Below the pieces are notes generated by a model that was not told where the DNA came from, made no database searches, and saw only the letters and a program-made list of their open reading frames with translations. Made by a program: the position numbers and the translations under genes. Shown one piece after another: positions 34,124-41,666 of a stretch of 64,000 nucleotides of DNA. This DNA is from JAJXZP01 sp963787185 (GTDB lineage: Bacteria; Spirochaetota; Spirochaetia; Treponematales; Rectinemataceae), in contig CAWBCC010000021.1 in the NCBI GenBank assembly GCA_963787185.1, positions 124,001 through 188,000 of the forward strand. The letters run 5' to 3'. Positions within the stretch are counted from its first letter, which is position 1, and every line of letters begins with the position of its first letter.

Positions 34124-35407
34124 ATGACCTTATTCGGTCTGGCCGCGCGCAACGTGCTCAGGAACGGACGGCGCAGCATTCTCAACACCATCGCCATCGG
34201 GGTGGGCGTGGCCCTCGTCTTCATCTGCCTGGGCTGGGTGCAGGGCTACCGGACGTACATCTTCCGGACCATCATCCGCTATCAGACCGGAGCCGCCCAG
34301 ATACTCCGCAAGGGCTACGAGGCCGATGCGGCGCGCTTTCCCCTGGACCTGACCCTGCCGGACTACCAGGCCCTGCGAAAGCGGCTCCTCGAGCGGCCCG
34401 GCATCACGGGAGCGAGCGGACGCGTCGATTTTCTCGCGAGAATCATCAGTCCCCGGGGCTCGATCCGCCTCCTCGGACAGGGCATCGACGCCCCGGCCGA
34501 GCGCGGCGTCACGACGCTGGCTCAAAAGATCACCCAGGGCACCTATCTGGACGGTGCGCCCGGTCTGCTGCTCGGCGCCGGCATCGCCAAGAAGCTGCAG
34601 GTCGAACCCGGCTCGGTCGTGTTCGTCTCCGCGACCGATCGCTACGGCGTCGAGAACCGCATCGCGCTCACGCTGCGCGGCGTCTTCTCCTTCGGCTACG
34701 GCGCCATGGACGACCGGCTCGCCTACATCGACCTCGCCTCCGCCTGGGACCTGCTGAGTCTGGACGACGAGGTCACGCGGATCGTTCTCGCGGGACCCGG
34801 GACGGAAGAGGTGAAGAGAGCCGCCGTGAGTTTCGTGAGGAGTCTCGGCGCCTCCTCCGACGGAGAAGCGACTTCCGGCGAAGCGACTTCGACGGCGCAG
34901 ACCTACCCGCCCGCGGCGGCCTACGGCTGGGAGGAATTCGCCAAGGCCACGGTCTCGGGGGTGCGGACGGACACCGACAGTTTCTACGTCGTGGCGGTCA
35001 TCCTCTTCGTCCTCATCATCGTGGGCATACTCAATTCTATGTCGATGGCAGTGCACGAGCGGTATCGGGAGCTGGCCACGCTCCGGGCCCTGGGCTTCCG
35101 GCGGCGCGATGCCGGGAGGCTCATACTCTACGAGGGAGCAGTGCTCGCCGGCCTGGGAATCGCGCTGGGTTTCGTCATCGCCGCCCCGGTAGCCTGGTGG
35201 CTCGGCGTCCGGGGAGTGGACATAGCCGCCTACATTCCCAAGGACTTTCCCATACCCTTCGGCGAGATCTACCACGCCGACTACAGGGTCTGGCATGCGC
35301 TCTTCGGCGCGGCTCTCGGCATACTTTCGAGCCTGGCGGGATCGATTCTGCCGGCGAGGCGGGCCGCCCGCCTGCCCATCGCAGAAACCATCGGGTCCGG
35401 TGTTTAG
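34124..35407 (+). CDS. FtsX/LolC-E-type ABC permease
   Basis: 427-aa permease: TM1 (SILNTIAIGVGVALVFICLG) after the amphipathic start LFGLAARNVLRNGRR, a periplasmic MacB-like domain of about 250 residues, and three C-terminal helices (FYVVAVILFVLIIVGILNS, the AVHERYRELATLRALGFRRR coupling stretch, and two further helices). A repeated SGEAT/DGEAT stretch near residue 250 is probably a linker. Start 34124 has an AGGAG site. Last gene of the operon; its TAG stop is 3 nt before gene-end repeat copy C. Confidence 0.93.
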   Translation: MTLFGLAARNVLRNGRRSILNTIAIGVGVALVFICLGWVQGYRTYIFRTIIRYQTGAAQILRKGYEADAARFPLDLTLPDYQALRKRLLERPGITGASGRVDFLARIISPRGSIRLLGQGIDAPAERGVTTLAQKITQGTYLDGAPGLLLGAGIAKKLQVEPGSVVFVSATDRYGVENRIALTLRGVFSFGYGAMDDRLAYIDLASAWDLLSLDDEVTRIVLAGPGTEEVKRAAVSFVRSLGASSDGEATSGEATSTAQTYPPAAAYGWEEFAKATVSGVRTDTDSFYVVAVILFVLIIVGILNSMSMAVHERYRELATLRALGFRRRDAGRLILYEGAVLAGLGIALGFVIAAPVAWWLGVRGVDIAAYIPKDFPIPFGEIYHADYRVWHALFGAALGILSSLAGSILPARRAARLPIAETIGSGV

Positions 35408-35410
35408 CGG

Positions 35411-35543
35411 CCGTCCACGAAGGCAGCCGGGGTGTATCCCCGTCCGAACGTATCGAATGGCGTACTAGGGCGGGTCCTGTCGGGGGATAACAGAGGACCT
35501 CGCCGACGCTCGGCCCTCTGTTATCCCCCGCCACCCGCCGCCC
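35411..35543 (+). repeat. Gene-end repeat, copy C (core plus hairpin)
   Basis: Core 35411-35479 (69 nt, CCGTCCACGAAGG ... CGGGTCCTG) begins 3 nt after the permease stop. Hairpin: GGGGGATAACAGAGG (35482-35496) pairs perfectly with CCTCTGTTATCCCCC (35515-35529), 18-nt loop, then ACCCGCCGCCC (35533-35543). Core sequence is close to copy B; the stem sequence is different. Confidence 0.8.
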
Positions 35544-35822
35544 CACTGTGTCATTCGAAAGTGCAGCGGGAATGGATCCCGAGGACCTGCCCTCATGGCC
35601 AGTGGATTCCGCAGGAATATTACCTCTGTACCTGCGAGCCCGTTTCGAAAACCAGGCGAGGTTCAAGGGAGGGGCGAGAAACGGTGCTCATTCCGCCGAT
35701 TGCGGGATGTGATGGATAAGATGGCCCTTGAGCCACGACCGGGCGTTCTGGCGCTGAGAGGTACCTTACAATGAGGGCAGCCTTCGGGATGAACCCTGTC
35801 GCAGCTTCCACCGGCATCGCAA
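35544..35822. other. Intergenic stretch between two facing repeats, no gene seen
   Basis: This 279-bp stretch has no open frame with family resemblance or good start. GGATAAGATGGCCCTTGAG (near 35714) faintly recalls the repeat core (GGCCCTTATCGGAC) and may be a decayed copy. I see no promoter or terminator. Confidence 0.4.
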
Positions 35823-35958
35823 GGCGGCGGGTGTCGGGGGCAAACGGAGGGCGACGACAATCTTCCAGTCGCCCTCCGTTTGCCCCTGACAGGACCCGCC
35901 CTGCGACGTCTTTGGAGACTTCGAGAGGGAACCTGACAGGATGGCCCTTATCGGACGG
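35823..35958 (-). repeat. Gene-end repeat, copy D (core plus hairpin)
   Basis: Reading from the oxidoreductase gene, the core (35958-35890, 69 nt, CCGTCCGATAAGG ... CGGGTCCTG) starts 6 nt after the TGA. The hairpin arms GGGGCAAACGGAGGGCGAC (35837-35855) and GTCGCCCTCCGTTTGCCCC (35868-35886) pair over 19 bp with a 12-nt loop; outer GGCGGG/CCCGCC boxes and TGTC/GACA extend the stem. The core middle resembles copies A and E rather than B and C, yet the length is identical. Confidence 0.8.
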
Positions 35959-35964
35959 ACTGTT

Positions 35965-36999
35965 TCAGGTCAGACTGATCGGATGCCCCGAGGCTGCGGA
36001 CTCGTCGGCTGCGAGGGTGACGCGCAGGGTCTCGAGGCCGTCGGCGTAGGACGAAGGAAAGAGCCTTCGGTCGCCGCTCGCGGCGGCCCGGAGGAAGAGC
36101 CGATCCTCGATTTCGAAGATATCCTCGTCGGCGCCGACGGTTTCGGTTTCGCCGGAAGCCGTCTCGGCGCGGAGGGCCATGCCCCAGCCCGAGAGCGTGC
36201 AACGCGTCTTTCGCGAGCCGATGGTCATGCCGATACCGCCGTCTTCGTCCAGGCCTCTGCGGGGGAAGCAGCCGGTGGAGAATTGGGCGAGGGTGCCCGA
36301 GGCGAAGCGCGCGCTCACGACCATGGCGTCGTCGGCCGCGTAGCCCTCGAGGTCGTCGATGAAGCCCCTGGTGGAGAGGGCGGAGACCTCGACGATCTTT
36401 CCCGCGACGAAGCGCGCGATGTCCACGAGGTGGGTGCACTGCTCGACGAACTGTCCGCCCGAGAGGCTGCGGTCCCTCCACCAGGCCGGCGGCGGAACGG
36501 GGACGACCCACCTGCCCTCGATGAGGACGGCCCCGTTGTCGGGCGCGGCGAAGAGCTCCCTGGCGCGCAGCACCGAGCGCCTGCAGCGGTTCATGTAGGC
36601 GGCCGCGGCGAAGGTGCCCGCGGCCGCGAAGGCTTTCCGTGCCCGCTCGGCGGTCGCCAGATCGCGGGCGAGCGGCTTCTCGACGAGGACGGCCGGCACG
36701 CGGGCGGCACAGGTCAGCTCGAGCTCCCCGTGCAGATGCGGCGGAAGGAGGACGAAGACCGCGTCGAGCTTTTCGCGGGCGAGCATCTCGGCCCAGTCCG
36801 CGTACAGGGCCGGTCGCGCCTCGGTCGCGCCCGTACCCTTGGCGGTCTCGGCGCGCGCGGCCTTTCCGGCCAGCTCGACCGCCCGCGCGGAGTTCCTGCC
36901 CGCGATGGCCGCGATGCGCGCATCGGCAATCCTGCCGAGCGCTTCCACATGCCTCTCGGCCACCCAGCCCGTGCCGACTATACCCACTCGCTGCTTCAT
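35965..36999 (-). CDS. Gfo/Idh/MocA-family NAD(P)-dependent oxidoreductase
   Basis: 344-aa sugar or polyol dehydrogenase-like protein. N-terminal Rossmann fold with VGIVGTGWVAERH, the family's DAVFVLLPPHLHGE and VEKPLARDLATAERA (Lys of EKP is the conserved catalytic or cofactor residue), then the C-terminal alpha/beta domain with GGQFVEQCTHLVDIARFVAG. Substrate unknown. It is followed upstream (minus strand order) by a DJ-1/PfpI gene 11 bp away, likely cotranscribed. Confidence 0.9.
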   Translation of the reverse strand: MKQRVGIVGTGWVAERHVEALGRIADARIAAIAGRNSARAVELAGKAARAETAKGTGATEARPALYADWAEMLAREKLDAVFVLLPPHLHGELELTCAARVPAVLVEKPLARDLATAERARKAFAAAGTFAAAAYMNRCRRSVLRARELFAAPDNGAVLIEGRWVVPVPPPAWWRDRSLSGGQFVEQCTHLVDIARFVAGKIVEVSALSTRGFIDDLEGYAADDAMVVSARFASGTLAQFSTGCFPRRGLDEDGGIGMTIGSRKTRCTLSGWGMALRAETASGETETVGADEDIFEIEDRLFLRAAASGDRRLFPSSYADGLETLRVTLAADESAASGHPISLT

Positions 37000-37010
37000 G
37001 TTCCCTCCGC

Positions 37011-37550
37011 TCAGCTCGAGCCCGCTTGGGCCCTGAGCGCCTCGACGAGCAGACGCTGGTAGTCCGGAATGTCCTCGACCACCCGCCCCCAGACCAGGTT
37101 GCCGTCCCGGAACGCGCTTTGGTCGACCCAGAGGCCCCCGGCGTTTTCCAAGTCATCCTTGATGCCCAGCGATCCCGTGCATTTCCTGCCTTTTATGATC
37201 CTTGCGCTCGCGGCCAAGAGGCCCGCGTGGCAGATGAAACCGATGGTCCTCTTTCGGCCGTCCAGCTCGCGGATGAGCCGCAGCATGTCGGGATCGCGGC
37301 GCATCTTGTCCGGGGCGAAGCCGCCGGGGACGTGGAGGGCGAAAAGCTCGTCCGCGAGCAGGTCCTTCGCGGCTACCTCGGCCTTCGCCGTCAGCCCGCC
37401 GCTCTTGGAGCCGTAGACGGCGCCCGCCTCGCTCCCGATGATCAGCACGGTCGCGCCCTCTTCCCTGACGCGCATGTAGACCGACCAGAACTCCAGGTCC
37501 TCGAAAAGAGGGCCGATCAGCATTCCGACTTTCTTCCCGATCAGTGGCAT
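37011..37550 (-). CDS. DJ-1/PfpI family protein
   Basis: 179-aa class I glutamine amidotransferase-like protein. Start MPLIGKKVGMLIGPLFEDLEF matches the PfpI fold; PGGFAPDKMRRDPDMLRLI and the nucleophile elbow GFICHAGLL (Cys) follow, with the acid residue expected in FEDLEF. The family includes proteases, glyoxalase III-like chaperones and amidases, so a precise activity cannot be given. Cotranscribed with the oxidoreductase downstream. Confidence 0.88.
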   Translation of the reverse strand: MPLIGKKVGMLIGPLFEDLEFWSVYMRVREEGATVLIIGSEAGAVYGSKSGGLTAKAEVAAKDLLADELFALHVPGGFAPDKMRRDPDMLRLIRELDGRKRTIGFICHAGLLAASARIIKGRKCTGSLGIKDDLENAGGLWVDQSAFRDGNLVWGRVVEDIPDYQRLLVEALRAQAGSS

Positions 37551-37572
37551 TGTTCCCTCCCATTTCTCGAGT

Positions 37573-37905
37573 TCAAAGCATCCACACGGGCACCAGCGAG
37601 TTCCGCCTGTCGATGGGCATGAGCTCGGAGGCGAAACGGATCACCGTGCCCGGTCCCGTCGGCTTCGCCGCCTTTCCCAGGAAGCGGAAGGATCCGATGG
37701 CGTCCTTTCCCGGGTTGGCGCTTTTCTTGATCTCTACGGGATAAAGGATGCCGTCGATTTCCAGCACGAGATCGATCTCGTGCTGGTCCTTATCGCGATA
37801 GTAGAACACAGGTGGATTCTTGCCGGCATTGCACCAACCCTTTAATATGAGGTGGATATACACGGCTTCGCCTCTGAAGTCATGGCCCGACCGGAATAAA
37901 ATTGG
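37573..37905 (-). pseudogene. C-terminal remnant of a DUF4143 AAA ATPase
   Basis: The frame reads RSGHDFRGEAVYIHLILKGW, then NAGKNPPVFYYRDKDQHEIDLVLE and ILYPVEIKKSANPGKD, which matches the C-terminal nuclease-like DUF4143 domain of the AAA_14/DUF4143 ATPases common as mobile or toxin-linked genes. The AAA domain is absent and an in-frame stop lies directly upstream, so this is a 5'-truncated relic. A GTG at 37863 could start a 96-aa product, but no Shine-Dalgarno sequence supports it. The 97 bp up to the Crp gene stop show nothing more. Confidence 0.65.
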
Positions 37906-38002
37906 ACTTTAGTATAGTCGGGACGGCGGACGGTGTACACTGTTCTTCAGCGCCGCGTCTACCTTCGGCGGCTCCGGGTTAGAGGTCAGAGCGGGCGGGG
38001 CC

Positions 38003-38659
38003 CTACAGGTCCCGCGCGAGGGGCGCGAGTTTGTCCCTCGAAAGGATGCGGATCCTGCCGCGTCCGGTCTCGAGCATCCCGTCATTTCGGAAACGCCTGA
38101 CGACTCGGCTCAGCTGGCGGTAGCTCGTTCCGAGAATGTCGGCCAGCTCGCCGAGGTTTTCGGTGTCGAGAGCCGCTCCGTCCTCATTCGCCACGGTGAG
38201 GAGATAGCTTGCGAGACGGTTTTCTACCGGGTAGCGCAGGTTGACGGCGGTCAAGGAATTGAAACCGGCCAGCTTGACGCCGAGCCGGCCGCAGAGGTAG
38301 GCGAGGAGGCGGCTGTTTCTGTCGACGGCCTGCTTGACGGTTTTCGCATCCAGGCCGAGACAGACGGTTTCGGCCATGGCCACGACATCCAGCAAGTAGT
38401 GATCGAACGCGAAGAGCTCCACGTCGCCGAGGATGTCGAAAGGGCTGTAGAAGCGCACGAGGAGGGACGAGCCGTTCTCCATCTGGTTGTAGACCTTGGC
38501 CCTGCCCTCGACGAAGAAAAGAAGGCGGCGCAGGGGCTCGGCCTTGCGGAAGATATGCTCGCCCGGGGCATATCGCAGCGCACACAGGGAGTCGAGAAGA
38601 TCTTCGGAGAGAATCTTGTCCAGAGCGAAGCGTTCGACATAGGAGGCGATGGGGTCCAC
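38003..38659 (-). CDS. Crp/Fnr-family transcriptional regulator (YeiL-like)
   Basis: 218-aa regulator: cyclic-nucleotide-binding-like beta barrel (APGEHIFRKAEPLRRLLFFVEG, SSLLVRFYSPFDILGDVELF) and a C-terminal helix-turn-helix (LGELADILGTSYRQLSRVVRRF). The cAMP-contact Arg/Glu set of Crp and the Fnr cysteines are not evident, so the ligand is unknown. I prefer the GTG at 38659 (GGGAGG 5 nt upstream); TTG 38680 would add seven residues. Divergent from the DMT transporter, with a palindrome between them that may be its operator. Resembles E. coli YeiL in layout. Confidence 0.85.
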   Translation of the reverse strand: MDPIASYVERFALDKILSEDLLDSLCALRYAPGEHIFRKAEPLRRLLFFVEGRAKVYNQMENGSSLLVRFYSPFDILGDVELFAFDHYLLDVVAMAETVCLGLDAKTVKQAVDRNSRLLAYLCGRLGVKLAGFNSLTAVNLRYPVENRLASYLLTVANEDGAALDTENLGELADILGTSYRQLSRVVRRFRNDGMLETGRGRIRILSRDKLAPLARDL

Positions 38660-38705
38660 GAGACCCTCCCGGAGGCACAAGGAGTCGGTGAAAGCCGCCC
38701 GTCTC

Positions 38706-38717
38706 GGACATATGTCC
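38706..38717. promoter_or_regulatory. Palindromic operator candidate between Crp-like regulator and transporter
   Basis: GGACATATGTCC is a perfect 12-bp palindrome in the 111-bp divergent intergenic region. Position and symmetry suit binding by the neighbouring Crp/Fnr-like regulator, although it is shorter and of different sequence from the classical Crp or Fnr sites. Confidence 0.45.
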
Positions 38718-38770
38718 TAGTGCGCCCTTCAGCATAGCGGAATACTCGAGGCAGGGGAAGGAAGCACCGG

Positions 38771-39652
38771 ATGTATGCGCTCCTCGCGAGCCTCATAGGC
38801 GGCCTCATCACCGTCATGAATGGGATCAACAGTCTCTTTTCGGCCAGGGTGGGCAATCTGGCGGCGGTCCTGTGCATCCACATCGTCGGACTCTCCAGCG
38901 TAACGCTCGTCCTTCTTTTCAGGCGAGAGGGAAGAAGAGAGGGAACGGCCGGACGCCTTCCCTTCTACCTGTACGGGGGCGGCGTCGTGGGTGTAGGAAC
39001 CGTCTTTGCCTGCAATCTCACCTTCTCGACCATCGGAGCCTCGCTCTCCGTCGCGCTGGCTCTCCTGGGCCAAATGCTGGGTTCGATAGCCGTCGACGCG
39101 ACGGGCTTTCTCGGAAGGCAACGTCATCCTCTTTCGCTCCGCAGCCTGCCCGGCATCGCCCTCGCCCTGGCCGGAGTGGGAATCATGGCGGGAAAGTATC
39201 GAGCCGAGCTGTCCCCCGCGGTGATCGCCTTCGTCACCGGCATCTCGACCCTGCTTTCCTTCATTCTCAATTCCCAGCTCTCCGTCTCGATAGGTGTCTT
39301 CAAGGGAGCCAGGGTAAATTACCTCGCGGGGCTCTGCACCACTCTCCTCGTGGTCGCGGTCATGCGCCCGTCTTTGCCCTCTGCGGCAGCGGCGCTGGAA
39401 GGGACGCCGCCTCTGCTATTTCTGGGCGGCGGTCTTCTCGGGACCGTCATGTTAGCGGCCAGCAACTTCGTCTTCCCGAGGGTTCTGGCCGTGCACGCCA
39501 CGCTCCTCATGTTCACAGGGCAGGCTCTCGCGGGCGTTGCCGTGGACTCGGTCCTTCAGGGGCACTTCGAGCTGCGCAATCTCGCCGGCACTCTCGTCCT
39601 GCTCACAGGACTCGCCGTCAACGCTTTTCTCGGAAGGGGGAGGCGTCCGGCC
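38771..39652 (+). CDS. DMT-superfamily transporter, two-domain YdcZ (DUF606) type
   Basis: About 292 residues form two tandem YdcZ/DUF606 units of four to five helices each: MNGINSLFSARVGNLAAVLC, GVGTVFACNLTFSTIGASLS, VALALLGQMLGSIAVDATG, and in the second half GGGLLGTVMLAASNFVFP and TGQALAGVAVDSVL. AAGGA lies before the ATG. The expected end is near 39650 (NAFLGRGRR), but no stop occurs there: the frame stays open to 40927, antisense to the HD-GYP gene. Only the 292-residue part looks real, so the stop has been lost by mutation or error, or the protein has a long meaningless tail. Such transporters often neighbour YeiL-like regulators. Substrate unknown. Confidence 0.75.
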
Positions 39653-39727
39653 TGGCCGCTGGATCCGACATGGGGAAGACGAAAGCGAGGCGGACACGGA
39701 GCATGGCTCCGCGCGCAGCCCGTTCCC

Positions 39728-41239
39728 TCAGTCCGCGAGGCGGTGGAAGATCTCCTCGAATCTCGTTCTCGAGCCCTTGAAGGCGGAGAGGACATCCGGA
39801 TCGAAGTGCTGAGGCTTGGTCCGTCCGTCGCCCTCGGTCAGTATCGAGCACGCGGTGTCATGATCGAAGGGAGGCTTGTAGACCCGCTTGTTGCGGAGGG
39901 CGTCGTACTGGTCCGCCAGGGTCACGATGCGGCCTTCGATCGGTATCTGCCCCTCCTTGAGCCCCCAGGGGTAGCCCGAGCCGTCCCACCTTTCGTGGTG
40001 CGTCAGGGCGATGTTCTTGGCCAGAGCCAGCCGCGGATGGTCGCCGAGAATCCGGGCCCCGTGCGCGGGATGCTCCCTCATGATCACGGTCTCCTCGGGA
40101 GTCAGGGGAGCGGGCTTTTTCAGGATGGTCGGGGGCGTATGGATCTTGCCCACGTCGTGCATGGGTGCCTGTACGCGGATCGTCTCGACGAAAGGTTTCG
40201 ACAACCCGAGCATTTCCGCGATGACGGCCGCGTACTCGCCCACGCGCTGGATGTGATTGCCCGTATCCTCGTCGTTGACCTCGGAGGCTCGCGAGAGGGC
40301 GTTGATCGTGTAGACGAAGGCATCTTCCGTCTGCCGCAGCTGCCGGGAAAGAGACTTGAGGAACATGATGAGGAGCACGAGATTGTCTATGACCGCCGCG
40401 TTGTGCGCGGTGGCCTCCTCGGGATAGCCCACGGCCATTACGGTCAGGTCCTCGTCGTGGAAATACACGAGATTGTCCGCGTCGATCCCGATCTTCGTCA
40501 GGATGTCCCGGAACACCTTCCAGGCGGGCTCGTTCAGCTCGGCGGAATTGAGGAACCCGATCGGAGACTTGTCCTTCGGGAAGAAACCGTGCAGGAGCGA
40601 GCTCGAAATTTTGGTGCCGATGACCCTCTTCTCCAGTCTGCGGTACACGAGGTTGCTCGTGGCCTCGCGCTCCCGCAGCGAGATCACGATCTCGCTCGGC
40701 GCCTGGATGGAGGCGCTCTCGGGAACGAGGAGGCGCGTCGTCAGCTTCTCGATGTGGCCGGCGAAATCGAAGGCCATCGGATCGTAGTCCCGGATCAGCA
40801 ACTTGCTGAAGGTCGTGAGCTCCTGGATGCTCTGATACGCGCTTTCGACCTGCCGGTCGAGTTTCCTCACCTTGAGGAGCATCTCGATCCGTGCGGCGAC
40901 TTCCGGCGGATTGATGGGTTTCGATAGGAAATCCTCGGCGCCCGCGCCGATCCCCCTGATGCGATCCTCCTTGGAGTTGAGCGCGGTGATGAGAATCACC
41001 GGAATCTTCCTGTATCGTTGGTCCGACTTCAGCGTTCTGCATACCTCGTACCCGCTGATGGTCGGGAGCATCACGTCGAGCAGGACCAGATCGATCTCCA
41101 GAGCGGCCACTTTCTCGAGGGCTTGATTGCCGTCCGCGGCGCCCGTGACCTCGTAGCCGAGAGGGGCCAATATCGCATCGATGAGGGCGACGTTCTGGGC
41201 TTCGTCGTCGACGCAGAGAATGCGAGCCTTTGCCATCAT
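39728..41239 (-). CDS. Response regulator with HD-GYP domain (c-di-GMP phosphodiesterase)
   Basis: 503 aa. Receiver 1-125 (ILCVDDEAQN, phospho-Asp in VLLDVMLPTISG, Lys in FLSKPINP), a middle domain of about 180 residues of unknown type, then HD-GYP (NHIQRVGEYAAVIA, MHDVGKIHTPP, MREHPAHGARIL, HHERWDGSGYPWGLK). The GYP signature is intact, so c-di-GMP hydrolysis is likely. AAGGAGG precedes the ATG pair at 41239/41236. Last gene of a kinase-receiver-HD-GYP operon. The region downstream overlaps the run-on frame of the DMT transporter. Confidence 0.93.
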   Translation of the reverse strand: MMAKARILCVDDEAQNVALIDAILAPLGYEVTGAADGNQALEKVAALEIDLVLLDVMLPTISGYEVCRTLKSDQRYRKIPVILITALNSKEDRIRGIGAGAEDFLSKPINPPEVAARIEMLLKVRKLDRQVESAYQSIQELTTFSKLLIRDYDPMAFDFAGHIEKLTTRLLVPESASIQAPSEIVISLREREATSNLVYRRLEKRVIGTKISSSLLHGFFPKDKSPIGFLNSAELNEPAWKVFRDILTKIGIDADNLVYFHDEDLTVMAVGYPEEATAHNAAVIDNLVLLIMFLKSLSRQLRQTEDAFVYTINALSRASEVNDEDTGNHIQRVGEYAAVIAEMLGLSKPFVETIRVQAPMHDVGKIHTPPTILKKPAPLTPEETVIMREHPAHGARILGDHPRLALAKNIALTHHERWDGSGYPWGLKEGQIPIEGRIVTLADQYDALRNKRVYKPPFDHDTACSILTEGDGRTKPQHFDPDVLSAFKGSRTRFEEIFHRLAD

Positions 41240-41253
41240 CCTGCCTCCTTATG

Positions 41254-41622
41254 TTATTCGCCGAGCCTCCGCTTCACGAGTTCCCGGAAGAATCTCGTGT
41301 CGATCGGTTTCGAGATATATTCGTCGGCCCCCGCCTCGAGGACCCTCTCCCGGTCGCCCACCATGGCGAAGGACGTGACGGCGACGATGGGTATCCGGGC
41401 CGTCGCGGGATTTCCGCGAAGAACCCTGATCGCATCGTAGCCGTTCATGACGGGCATCTGAATGTCCATGATGATGAGATCCGGCGGATCGGAGGTCGCG
41501 AACTCGATGCCCTCGCGGCCGTCGGCCGCTTCGATCACTTCGTGGCCGTCGATGGCCAGGAGATCGTGCATCAGCACCCTGTTCACGGGATTGTCCTCGC
41601 AGACCAGAACCTTTTTGGCCAT
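41254..41622 (-). CDS. Single-domain response regulator
   Basis: 122-aa receiver only: VLVCEDNPVNRVLM (acidic pocket), phospho-Asp in IIMDIQMPVMNGYDA, Thr in IVAVTSFAM and Lys in YISKPIDT. The CEDNPVN start is typical of receivers from hybrid kinases, as if detached from the kinase next to it. It may relay phosphate between the kinase (41667-44060) and the HD-GYP protein (39728-41239). Confidence 0.93.
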   Translation of the reverse strand: MAKKVLVCEDNPVNRVLMHDLLAIDGHEVIEAADGREGIEFATSDPPDLIIMDIQMPVMNGYDAIRVLRGNPATARIPIVAVTSFAMVGDRERVLEAGADEYISKPIDTRFFRELVKRRLGE

Positions 41623-41666
41623 GAAAAATCTCCATTTGAAAATGCGATGCAGTCACCGATATGCCC

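Noticed and set aside
35411..35958. Integron attC sites as an explanation for the gene-end hairpins
   Set aside because: The stems sit at gene ends as attC would, but RYYYAAC/GTTRRRY boxes are missing, the adjacent genes are housekeeping or operon genes, and no integrase is present.
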